Origin: Planctomycetota bacterium
GTDB taxonomy: Bacteria; Planctomycetota; Phycisphaerae; Sedimentisphaerales; SM23-30
Direction: 5' to 3'
Length of the DNA: 5,402 nucleotides
Assembly (NCBI GenBank): GCA_029573975.1
Contig: JAKQBU010000081.1
Span: 1-5,402 of the forward strand
A model generated the notes under the pieces. That model had not been told where the DNA came from. It did not search any database and was given only the letters and a program-made list of their open reading frames with translations. Of this stretch, positions 1 to 5,399 are shown piece by piece. Each line of letters begins with the position of its first letter. Within the stretch, counting starts at the first letter, position 1. Position numbers and translations under genes: made by a program.

Positions 1-337
1 TGATGCCGATCACCACGATCCCTTTCGCCTGATATTCTTTAACCAGTTGCACCAGTCCGTTCCGAATATGCTTCACGTAGGGGCAATGATTGCTCAAAAA
101 GACTACCACATACGCCCGGCCGTCCGGAAAATCGTCCAGTCCGACCAGCCGCCCCTCGGGGTCCGGCAGCCGAAAAACCGGGGCAGAGGCGCCCAAAGCC
201 GGCATAACCGGGGCGGACGGCACAACGTCGGCAGGAGAGGCGGAAGGCTCAGCAGGATTAGCAGGCTCTTCTTTCCGACAGCCCCAAACCCCCAGGAAAA
301 TGAAGCATAAAAGTATCCAAACAATATTCGTTTTCAT
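1..337 (-). CDS. Redoxin/thioredoxin-fold lipoprotein, N-terminal part (runs off the left edge)
   Basis: The frame is open from an ATG at 337 to the window edge, giving 112 residues with the C-terminus missing. Residues 1-20 form a lipoprotein signal peptide: positive start, hydrophobic stretch and a lipobox ending GVWGC, with C20 as the lipidated residue. Residues about 24-48 are a Pro/Ala/Ser-rich linker. From about residue 49 the sequence looks like the AhpC/TSA-redoxin fold: GASAPVFRLPDPEG, a hydrophobic strand (YVVVFL), then SNHCPYVKHI around C85. The NHCPYVK signature is typical of a redoxin family related to TlpA/peroxiredoxin. Only one active-site Cys (C85) is seen, with Ser82 where many relatives have Cys. 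The start is well supported: an AAGGAGAT Shine-Dalgarno lies at 345-352. The protein is probably anchored in the periplasm and handles thiol redox or peroxide chemistry. The substrate cannot be told. Confidence 0.85.
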   Translation of the reverse strand, partial: MKTNIVWILLCFIFLGVWGCRKEEPANPAEPSASPADVVPSAPVMPALGASAPVFRLPDPEGRLVGLDDFPDGRAYVVVFLSNHCPYVKHIRNGLVQLVKEYQAKGIVVIGI

Positions 338-344
338 CCTGATC

Positions 345-352
345 ATCTCCTT
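345..352 (-). promoter_or_regulatory. Shine-Dalgarno of the redoxin lipoprotein gene
   Basis: On the minus strand AAGGAGAT lies 7 nt before the ATG at 337. It is one of the strongest ribosome binding sites in the window and fixes that start. Confidence 0.75.
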
Positions 353-361
353 TCTTATTTC

Positions 362-391
362 ATGTTATGTTGGTAGAAGCCATAAAGTCAA
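362..391 (-). promoter_or_regulatory. Candidate sigma70-type promoter for the redoxin lipoprotein gene
   Basis: Minus strand TTGACT (386-391, 5 of 6 to the -35 consensus) is followed after 18 nt by TAACAT (362-367, 4 of 6 to the -10). It lies in the 111-nt gap (338-448) between the preceding gene and the lipoprotein gene, so the lipoprotein may have its own transcript. The rest of the gap shows no convincing terminator. The best hairpin there has only about 4 bp (GGCT/AGCC near 433-448) and no clean U-run. The call rests on pattern only. Confidence 0.35.
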
Positions 392-448
392 ATCAGGAAC
401 GTTTTCCATAAACCATGATTTTTGTCCGGCTTTACGGATAACAGCCAG

Positions 449-901
449 CTAGAAAATCAGTGTAATTATCTTTTCAGGATCAATACGGAAATAAGAACCT
501 CTGCCTTCGAAAAAAGTATGTTCGGCGATCATATGGATATTCAAGTCAGACCAGAAAAGAGTCTGGTTATTATCCAGCCGCCGGACGGTAGTGACTCGTT
601 TGGCAAAACGGCCGGAGTGCGGCCAGGGACAAGGCAAAGAGCCTTTGGCTTCGTCCACCCGGGCCTGTCGAAGGGAATCGATGGATACCCAGTTGCCCAG
701 GCCGGACGTTGCCAGCCGAGTGATCACTTCCATGCGGGCCGCTATCTGCTGGGCCGTATAGTGCAGACGAACCAGGGCGGCCTGATCGGCTGCGATGATT
801 TCTGTATGGCTGCGCCGGTCTTCGCCCATAAAACCGCCGGCGACCCACGTTGCGGACCGGAGGATCTCTTCTAATTTTTGTTCCTGGGGTGTTTGTTTCA
901 T
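449..901 (-). CDS. Uncharacterised 150-residue soluble protein, last gene of the nqr operon
   Basis: I do not recognise this family with certainty. The ATG at 901 is 4 nt after the nqrF stop codon, so the gene should be co-transcribed and probably translationally coupled. An in-frame TTG at 922 would overlap nqrF and has no Shine-Dalgarno, so I prefer 901. There is no signal peptide or membrane segment, so it should be cytoplasmic. Residues 1-60 look helical and charged (LEEILRSATWVAGGFMGEDRR, then an Ala-rich helix). Residues about 86-108 hold a Gly/Pro/Cys segment, KGSLPCPWPHSGRF, with the only cysteine (C91) beside Trp and His. The C-terminal part, about 113-143, reads TLFWSDLNIHMIAEHTFFEGRGS and ends near DPEK. 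The strong Cys-Pro-Trp-Pro-His and WSDLNIH-HxFFEG motifs suggest a conserved domain rather than random sequence. A role tied to Nqr assembly or function is only an inference from position. Confidence 0.8.
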   Translation of the reverse strand: MKQTPQEQKLEEILRSATWVAGGFMGEDRRSHTEIIAADQAALVRLHYTAQQIAARMEVITRLATSGLGNWVSIDSLRQARVDEAKGSLPCPWPHSGRFAKRVTTVRRLDNNQTLFWSDLNIHMIAEHTFFEGRGSYFRIDPEKIITLIF

Positions 902-905
902 TTCT

Positions 906-2009
906 TTATCCGAACTTATCAAAATAAATTTGTTTCTGATTCATACCCAGATCTTTCAAAACCTGGATTGACGCATCGATCATGCCCGGACTGCCGCAAA
1001 GATAGGCTTCGCAATCGGTAGCATTTTTAACCTCCCGTCGTACCGCATCCGTTACCAGACCTATCTGTCCCTGCCAGCTTTGGCCTTCTTCGGGCATAGC
1101 CACTACCGGGACAAATCGAAAATGCGGCAGAACGGATTCAAACTCCCGCATCTGATCCGTCAAAAACAGTTCTTTGACTTGGTTAGCGCCGAAAAAATAG
1201 GTGGCCTGCCGCTGGCTGCCGGTGTTTTTCATGTGATGGAGCAGGCACTTGATGGGGGCCATGCCGGAGCCGCCGGCGATGAAGAGCATGGGTTTGTCGG
1301 TATCGGAGAGGTGGAAGTCGCCGAAGGGGCCGTTGAATCTTACGGTGTCGCCCACTTTGAGGTACTGGAAGCACCAGGTGGTGCAAATTCCGTTGGGAAC
1401 CAGCCGAATAATCAGTTGAATGATGTTTTTTTGGGCCGGGTCCGCAGAAATCGAATAGGCCCGATAGACTTCTTCCTTTTGTTTGGCATAGGGAGGCGTG
1501 TATAGCTGCACATACTGGCCGGGGATATAATTCATAATTGCAGGTTCTTGCAGTTCCAAACGAAATTGTTTGATGTCATGGGTCAGATCGAGGATGTCCA
1601 CACAGCGGCAGGTATATTCCCGAATGGCGAAAAGCTCGGGAGGAATTTCAATTTGCAGATCATTGCGAACCTTGACCTGGCAGGAAAGACGAACCTGATT
1701 TTTGCGTTCCTCGGGATTCAGATAGGGTTCTTCGGTGGGCAGCAGGAGGCCGGCCCCCTCCAGAACCCGGAGCTTGCACAAACCGCAGGTACCCCGGCCG
1801 CCGCAGGCACTGGGGATAAATATTTTCTGCGCGTTCAAGCTGGAAAGCAGGGATTCTCCTCCTTCTATGCTAAGTTCTTTTTCGCGGTTGATGGAGATTT
1901 TGCAGGTTCCGTAATTGGCTACGAAAAGCTGGCAAAGTACCAGAATCGCTGCCAGACCGGCACTGAGGGAACTGACGATTAACACCGTGATAAAAATACT
2001 GATGAACAT
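906..2009 (-). CDS. nqrF: NADH:quinone reductase (Na+-translocating) subunit F, compact form
   Basis: This is the electron-input subunit: it oxidises NADH on the cytoplasmic face and passes electrons FAD > 2Fe-2S to the membrane part. The 367 residues comprise one N-terminal membrane helix (about 3-30), a plant-type ferredoxin domain (about 36-125) with ligands C69, C75, C78 (C-x5-C-x2-C) and C110, then a ferredoxin reductase-like domain. The FAD motif RAYS is at 183-186, the NADH motif GGSGMAP at 246-252, and the C-terminal YLCGSPGM at about 336-343. The Cys positions are within one residue of Vibrio cholerae NqrF (70, 76, 79, 111), but the protein is about 40 residues shorter. It lacks the Nqr-type Pro-rich insert between the RAYS motif and the NADH site. 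There it reads RLVPNGICTTWCFQYLK, as in oxygenase reductases. The ATG at 2009 lies 4 nt past the nqrE stop with GGAAGA upstream. A GTG at 2033 would overlap nqrE and lacks a ribosome site. Confidence 0.94.
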   Translation of the reverse strand: MFISIFITVLIVSSLSAGLAAILVLCQLFVANYGTCKISINREKELSIEGGESLLSSLNAQKIFIPSACGGRGTCGLCKLRVLEGAGLLLPTEEPYLNPEERKNQVRLSCQVKVRNDLQIEIPPELFAIREYTCRCVDILDLTHDIKQFRLELQEPAIMNYIPGQYVQLYTPPYAKQKEEVYRAYSISADPAQKNIIQLIIRLVPNGICTTWCFQYLKVGDTVRFNGPFGDFHLSDTDKPMLFIAGGSGMAPIKCLLHHMKNTGSQRQATYFFGANQVKELFLTDQMREFESVLPHFRFVPVVAMPEEGQSWQGQIGLVTDAVRREVKNATDCEAYLCGSPGMIDASIQVLKDLGMNQKQIYFDKFG

Positions 2010-2013
2010 CCCA

Positions 2014-2616
2014 TTATCTTCCCTGTAAAACACCGGAAAATCCCGTGAAAGCCAACGCCATCAGGCCGGCAATTATCAGGGCGATCCCCGGTCCCTGCAG
2101 ACCGCGGGGAATGCGCTCATGGGCCAGCTTCTGCCGGATGCCGGCCATCGCGATGATTGCCAGAAACCAGCCGATGCCGCTGCCCAAACCATAACCGATG
2201 GTTACGATAAAGGTATAATCGCGGATGACCATAAAGAGGGAGGCTCCCAGAATGGCACAGTTTACGGTAATCAAGGGCAGAAAAACGCCCAGCGATTGAT
2301 ACAAAAAGGGCGAATATCGTTCAATCACCATTTCCGTAAACTGGACAAAAGCCGCAATAATGATAATAAAAAGTATGAAGCGGAAATATTCCAGGTGCAA
2401 GGGCACCAGAACATAATGGTACGCCAGCCAATTCAGCAGCGTGGTCGCAGTCAACACAAAGATCACCGCCAGTCCCAATCCGAAGGCGGCCTTAATCTCC
2501 CGCGAGACCGCCAGAAACGGGCAGATCCCCAGAAAATAAGCCAGCAGAATATTCTGTGTGAAAATCGCCGATATACAGACTACCAACGCCTGAGAAATTT
2601 CACTTCCAATAGTCAT
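2014..2616 (-). CDS. nqrE: NADH:quinone reductase (Na+-translocating) subunit E
   Basis: An integral membrane subunit of the NqrE/RnfA family with 200 residues, close to the usual 198. It is very hydrophobic, with about six membrane helices. It keeps the two cysteines known in this family to ligate the Fe-S centre shared with NqrD: C32 in LGICPFLAVS and C120 in PLITVNCAILGA. The end, GLMALAFTGFSG, matches the family's usual C-terminus. The ATG at 2616 overlaps the nqrD stop by 4 nt (ATGA), which implies translational coupling. The frame extends back to 2724, but that stretch lies inside nqrD, encodes a polar sequence unlike NqrE and is rejected. RnfA is the closest alternative. The presence of NqrF instead of RnfB/RnfC favours NqrE. 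Confidence 0.95.
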   Translation of the reverse strand: MTIGSEISQALVVCISAIFTQNILLAYFLGICPFLAVSREIKAAFGLGLAVIFVLTATTLLNWLAYHYVLVPLHLEYFRFILFIIIIAAFVQFTEMVIERYSPFLYQSLGVFLPLITVNCAILGASLFMVIRDYTFIVTIGYGLGSGIGWFLAIIAMAGIRQKLAHERIPRGLQGPGIALIIAGLMALAFTGFSGVLQGR

Positions 2617-3233
2617 GGGTGAGTCTTCTCCTTTCGGAACTGGATCGTCCGGAAAATCCAGGTTAAAACACCGAGTACAAAAAAGGCCCCGGGCGGCATT
2701 ACCAGAATAATCCATTTGTCCCAATGCGGTCCGCTAAAGAAGGGCACAGCCAGGCCCAGAAACGTACCCATGCCCAGGATTTCCCGGAATGTTGCGATAA
2801 TCAGCAGAATATACGTATAACCCAGGGAATTGAAAAAACCATCGACAAAGGCCCGCCCGGGGGGATTGGAAATACCGTACGCCTCGCAGCGGCCCATGAC
2901 GATGCAGTTGGTAATAATCAATCCGACATAAGGTCCCAGAGAGCGGCTCATGTCCGGCCAGTAGGCCTTCAGCACCACATCCACAATTATCACATAAAAG
3001 GCCATGATCAGAGTTTCCACCATCCTCCGGATATTGCGCGGGGTGAGCTGCCGCAAGATAGAAACGGTCGCCGAACTGAAGGAAACGGTGAAAATCAACG
3101 CCGCACACATGACCAGGGTATTGGCAACCAGATTGGTAACCGCCAGCGTACTGCAAATCCCCAGCACTTGAACAAAAATCGGATTGTTTTGCCAGACACC
3201 ATCCTGCATGATTTTCCGGGTTTGCGTTTGCAT
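2613..3233 (-). CDS. nqrD: NADH:quinone reductase (Na+-translocating) subunit D
   Basis: An integral membrane subunit of the NqrD/RnfE family with 206 residues (usual about 210). It is the inverted-topology partner of NqrE, and the two together hold the membrane-embedded Fe-S centre that carries electrons from NqrF to NqrC. Conserved features are NNPIFVQVLGICSTLAVT with C27, LTPRNIRRMVE after the second helix, and GLIITNCIVMGRCEAY with C110. About six hydrophobic helices are visible. The ATG at 3233 starts 5 nt after the nqrC stop and has AGGAA about 9 nt upstream, inside the end of nqrC. The longer in-frame extension to 3284 overlaps nqrC with a polar, non-family sequence and is not used. 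The TGA stop overlaps the nqrE start. Confidence 0.95.
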   Translation of the reverse strand: MQTQTRKIMQDGVWQNNPIFVQVLGICSTLAVTNLVANTLVMCAALIFTVSFSSATVSILRQLTPRNIRRMVETLIMAFYVIIVDVVLKAYWPDMSRSLGPYVGLIITNCIVMGRCEAYGISNPPGRAFVDGFFNSLGYTYILLIIATFREILGMGTFLGLAVPFFSGPHWDKWIILVMPPGAFFVLGVLTWIFRTIQFRKEKTHP

Positions 3234-3238
3234 GGTTT

Positions 3239-3871
3239 TTATTCCTGTTTTTCGACGGCTATGCCTTCCATTTTGTCCCTCCATTGCTGTAAGGCTGAAT
3301 TGATAATTTTTTCAAGCCGGGTACTGGTTTGGGTTGCCCCCGTAACCGCGTGTACTTCATTTTTCCCCAATGAGGCATCCGGCCGTCTAATCCCGATGGG
3401 TTGGCCTTCTGCGGCGAGGATCAGGCCGGAAAACTGCTGCCGAAACGGCTCTTTGGCTATTTCGGCGCCCAATCCCGGCGTTTCATTCTGCTCGTAAAAA
3501 GCAATCCCCGTAACGGTCCGGCGATCCGGTTGGATACCTATTACTCCCTGGATCGGCGCCCAGAAACCCTGCCCGGAAACCGGCAGAATATAAGCAAGAA
3601 CCCGGCCGTTTTGCTGAAAGGTAAATGCACCGGCGGTAGCGGAATCCGGCGGCAGGATATTATCGGTGAACTGCCGGTGTATATCCATTCCGCTGCCGGC
3701 CTGTTTAGACAATTCCGGAAGTACCCCGATGACCGCACTTTCGAATGATAATTTCTGGTTGGCTTCTACCCGTTCCCCCGTAAACCGGGTAAAGCCGATA
3801 ATTATCGTACTGAAAAAAATTGTTACCAGAAACATATATAGGATCGGAAACCAGCGTTTTTCCCGTATCAT
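3239..3871 (-). CDS. nqrC: NADH:quinone reductase (Na+-translocating) subunit C, covalent FMN carrier
   Basis: The 210 residues have one N-terminal membrane helix (about 8-28) followed by a periplasmic FMN-binding domain of the NqrC/RnfG type. The segment GQGFWAPIQGVIGIQ (about 100-114) and YEQNETPGLGAEI (about 126-138) are closer to NqrC than to RnfG. The flavinylation motif is TGATQTS, with T180 as the predicted phosphoester-linked FMN site. The usual Asp three residues before the TGA(T) motif (Dxx[S/T]GAT) is His174 here (codon CAC, one base from GAC). The protein is nearer the length of RnfG (about 206) than of Vibrio NqrC (about 257). The ATG at 3871 overlaps the nqrB TGA stop by 4 nt and has AGGAG about 9 nt upstream. 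Maturation would need an ApbE flavin transferase, which is not encoded in this window. Confidence 0.93.
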   Translation of the reverse strand: MIREKRWFPILYMFLVTIFFSTIIIGFTRFTGERVEANQKLSFESAVIGVLPELSKQAGSGMDIHRQFTDNILPPDSATAGAFTFQQNGRVLAYILPVSGQGFWAPIQGVIGIQPDRRTVTGIAFYEQNETPGLGAEIAKEPFRQQFSGLILAAEGQPIGIRRPDASLGKNEVHAVTGATQTSTRLEKIINSALQQWRDKMEGIAVEKQE

Positions 3872-4902
3872 GGTTTCGACTCCTGTATTTTTTTCCTCCC
3901 CCCATACAGCCGAACCAGATAGTCTAAAAGGGGAGCAAACATATTTCCGATCAGAAGCGCAAACATCAGACCGCCGTTAAAAATGGAAAAATTCCGGATA
4001 ATTACCGTAAAGACGGCGATAAGGATACCGTAAAGAATCTTTGCCGCTTGCGTGCGAGGTGCACTAATCGGATCGGTTGCCATAAAAAAGGCCCCAAACA
4101 GAAAACCGCCGCCCAGCAAGGCTGGCCACGCGCCGGCAACGGGATGTACCCCTGCCCAGTATAAAATCTGACTCAGAACCGCATAGGTCACAATCAACGA
4201 AATAATGATGGCCCGGCTGGCCGTACGGGTTATAAACAAATAAAGGCCCCCGATCAGGATTAGCAGCGCACTGGTAACGCCCATTGTCCCGCTCAGCCGG
4301 CCCCCCAGCAGGGCTTTGAGAAAAAAGCCTCGGTTGAGAGTAACCGTTTCCCCTTCGTTGATCGAAAAGGGAATGGTATGGGTTGCCTGCGGATCGGAAC
4401 TTAAGATAATTTTACCGGCTTTCTGTTCCGCCATGGGGGTGGCTCCGGTAATCGTTTCCACCCCCGTTGCGGTGCTCCATCGGTCCAGCGCACCCCAATA
4501 CCCCCGGGCCGCGGGAGACCAGGTGCCTGCCAGGGCCACGGGAAAGCAGATATAAACGAAACATCGGCCTGCCATGGCGGGATTGAAGATATTTCGGCCA
4601 AAACCGCCGAAAATCTCCTTGCTGAACATGACCGCAAAAACTATCCCGATGGTTAATACATGCAGAGGCACCGTCGGGGGCATAATGAGGGTGAAGATGG
4701 TGGTGGTTACAAAGACCGCCTCGCTCACCGGTTCCTTGCGCTGCCGGGTAAAAATAAATTCGGTAATAAATCCCACTACCGCTGCCCACCCAATCAGAAA
4801 AAGGCTCCGCCAACCGAAAAAATAAACCGCACCGCTGCTGCACGGAATCAGCCCCAGCAGAACTCGCCGCATAATGGATTGTTTTAACAGTATGTTATGC
4901 AA
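3868..4902 (-). CDS. nqrB: NADH:quinone reductase (Na+-translocating) subunit B; start uncertain
   Basis: This is the large membrane subunit of the NqrB/RnfD family, which carries covalent FMN, riboflavin and the quinone site. Counted from the TTG at 4902 it has 344 residues (Vibrio NqrB about 412). Visible motifs are KEIFGGFGRNIFNPAMAGR (about 95-113), whose two glycines correspond to the known quinone/inhibitor site, and VETITGATPMA with predicted FMN-Thr155. Glu149 replaces the usual Asp. FFMATDPISAP (about 272-282) and a C-terminal GLMFALLIGNMFAPLLD are also present. Many hydrophobic helices are seen. The start is a problem. TTG 4902 and ATG 4872 both lack a Shine-Dalgarno. The same frame stays open upstream to 4974 and encodes NqrB-like residues (ERLF...SRKRNS) but no in-frame start. 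A well-placed ATG at 4960 is in another frame. nqrA, normally just upstream, is absent. Confidence 0.92.
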   Translation of the reverse strand: MHNILLKQSIMRRVLLGLIPCSSGAVYFFGWRSLFLIGWAAVVGFITEFIFTRQRKEPVSEAVFVTTTIFTLIMPPTVPLHVLTIGIVFAVMFSKEIFGGFGRNIFNPAMAGRCFVYICFPVALAGTWSPAARGYWGALDRWSTATGVETITGATPMAEQKAGKIILSSDPQATHTIPFSINEGETVTLNRGFFLKALLGGRLSGTMGVTSALLILIGGLYLFITRTASRAIIISLIVTYAVLSQILYWAGVHPVAGAWPALLGGGFLFGAFFMATDPISAPRTQAAKILYGILIAVFTVIIRNFSIFNGGLMFALLIGNMFAPLLDYLVRLYGGRKKIQESKP

Positions 4903-4960
4903 AGAATTACGTTTTCTACTAAAATATTGACAGCCAAATAATCGTTCACAACTATTCCAT
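4903..4960 (-). other. Probable NqrB N-terminal coding sequence separated from its ATG by a frame change
   Basis: On the minus strand the nqrB frame is open from just after the TAA at 4975-4977. It reads LWNSCERLFGCQYFSRKRNS before the TTG at 4902. From memory, Vibrio NqrB has LYEAAATLF...TKRSSH at the matching place. The spacing agrees to within one residue, so this looks like real protein sequence. No ATG, GTG, TTG or CTG is in frame here. The ATG at 4958-4960, with AGGAAAG at 4964-4970, reads ATG GAA TAG and stops. Removing one base between 4957 and 4951 would join that ATG to the nqrB frame. The observation is direct. Whether it is a sequencing indel, a mutation or programmed recoding is unknown. 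Confidence 0.55.
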
Positions 4961-4963
4961 AAA

Positions 4964-4970
4964 CTTTCCT
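4964..4970 (-). promoter_or_regulatory. Strong Shine-Dalgarno ahead of a two-codon ORF at the head of nqrB
   Basis: The minus strand reads AGGAAAG, with 6 nt from AGGA to the ATG at 4960, an ideal spacing. The ATG is followed by GAA and TAG. No other candidate nqrB start has a ribosome binding site, so this one probably marks the ancestral or actual initiation site. Confidence 0.5.
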
Positions 4971-5032
4971 TTTTTTACTATTTATTTGAAACGGCTGATC
5001 TTCTCTAACCTTTTTCCGGTACTTTGAATAAC

Positions 5033-5045
5033 CTGAAAAATTCAG
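5033..5045. repeat. Short inverted repeat at the expected transcription start of the nqr operon
   Basis: The sequence CTGAA-AAA-TTCAG is a perfect 5-bp inverted repeat with a 3-nt centre, beginning one base downstream of the candidate -10 at 5046-5051. It could be an operator. The arms are short and AT-rich, so chance is quite possible. Confidence 0.25.
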
Positions 5046-5074
5046 AATATACTACATCTTTTACATATGAGCAA
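5046..5074 (-). promoter_or_regulatory. Candidate promoter of the nqr operon
   Basis: The minus strand has TTGCTC (5069-5074, 3 of 6 to the -35) and TATATT (5046-5051, 5 of 6 to the -10), separated by 17 nt. It lies in the AT-rich gap between the DUF2769-like gene and nqrB, leaving a leader of roughly 80 nt before the ATG at 4960. No convincing terminator separates the two genes, so read-through from upstream is also possible. Confidence 0.4.
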
Positions 5075-5091
5075 TCCCTTAGAATGCCGGT

Positions 5092-5340
5092 TTATTTTTT
5101 CGCCGGTTTCATGCAATAATACATGCCGGAAAGTCCGTTTTCGATCCAGATGGGGCATTCGGGGCAACTGCAGCCTCGTTTTTGCAGCGGCCTTTGGCTG
5201 GGACCCCGGACACAAAAAAGACCTTCTTTGGAATCCCTGGGGTAGCTGGGGCAGGAAGAGCAGTTTCCCTGCATACAGATGTCATAATTATGCTGCGAAT
5301 CTTCAATAGTTGCCATTGGGTGTATCTCGTATTTTTTCAT
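5092..5340 (-). CDS. Small cysteine-rich DUF2769-like protein
   Basis: This 82-residue protein has eight cysteines: C22, C27, C30, C43, C57, C59, C62 and C76. They include two CxxCP motifs (C27-C30 and C59-C62), a FCVRGPS segment, GCSCPECPIW and a final GLSGMYYCMKP. This layout resembles the DUF2769 family, small proteins of unknown function found mainly in anaerobes and archaea. The cysteine pattern suggests binding of a metal or Fe-S cluster, but no ligand is established. There is no signal peptide or membrane helix, so it should be cytoplasmic. The ATG at 5340 is the first start in frame, with only a weak AAGAAA upstream. The gene ends about 130 nt before the nqrB ribosome site, on the same strand. 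It occupies the place where nqrA would normally be, but shows no similarity to NqrA. Confidence 0.82.
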   Translation of the reverse strand: MKKYEIHPMATIEDSQHNYDICMQGNCSSCPSYPRDSKEGLFCVRGPSQRPLQKRGCSCPECPIWIENGLSGMYYCMKPAKK

Positions 5341-5360
5341 ATTGTTTCTTGCATTAATGT

Positions 5361-5389
5361 ATCATATGCTGACTGTTGCGATATAGGGA
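5361..5389 (-). promoter_or_regulatory. Weak candidate promoter of the DUF2769-like gene
   Basis: The minus strand has TATGAT (5361-5366, 5 of 6 to the -10 consensus) about 20 nt before the ATG. The -35 region 18 nt upstream, TTCCCT (5385-5390), is poor (3 of 6) and lies inside the 17-bp palindrome. A weak -35 overlapped by an operator-like site is what a regulated promoter would show, but this is inference. Confidence 0.3.
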
Positions 5390-5399
5390 ATTTCCCTAT
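5383..5399. promoter_or_regulatory. Perfect 17-bp palindrome, likely operator upstream of the DUF2769-like gene
   Basis: ATAGGGAA-T-TTCCCTAT has two perfect 8-bp arms around one base, centred about 51 bp upstream of the ATG at 5340. It is typical in size of a site for a dimeric helix-turn-helix regulator. I cannot name the regulator. Because it sits at the window edge, it could also serve a divergent gene beyond 5402. Confidence 0.5.

Noticed and set aside
430..450. Possible terminator after the last operon gene
   Set aside because: Only about 4 bp of stem (GGCT/AGCC) with a long loop and no U-tract; not supported.
422..874. Long plus-strand open frame opposite the unknown 150-residue gene
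   Set aside because: It is antisense to a gene that fits the operon, has no family-like motifs and no ribosome site. Its openness is a by-product of codon use on the other strand.
2617..2724. Upstream extension of nqrE to 2724
   Set aside because: It overlaps nqrD by over 100 nt, adds a polar sequence foreign to NqrE, and the ATGA overlap at 2616 is the normal start.
2724..3497. 257-codon plus-strand open frame opposite nqrC/nqrD
   Set aside because: It is a polar, low-information translation lying across two well-identified genes on the minus strand, so it is a shadow frame.
3239..4902. Reading the cluster as Rnf (rnfD, rnfG, rnfE, rnfA)
   Set aside because: The lengths of the B and C subunits fit Rnf, but RnfB and RnfC are absent, a true NqrF is present, and NqrC has the NqrC-type GFWAP and YEQNETPGLG segments.
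5086..5109. Direct repeat GCCGGTTT at 5086-5093 and 5102-5109
   Set aside because: Two 8-nt copies at the end of the DUF2769-like gene, in the same orientation, cannot form a terminator hairpin and are probably chance.
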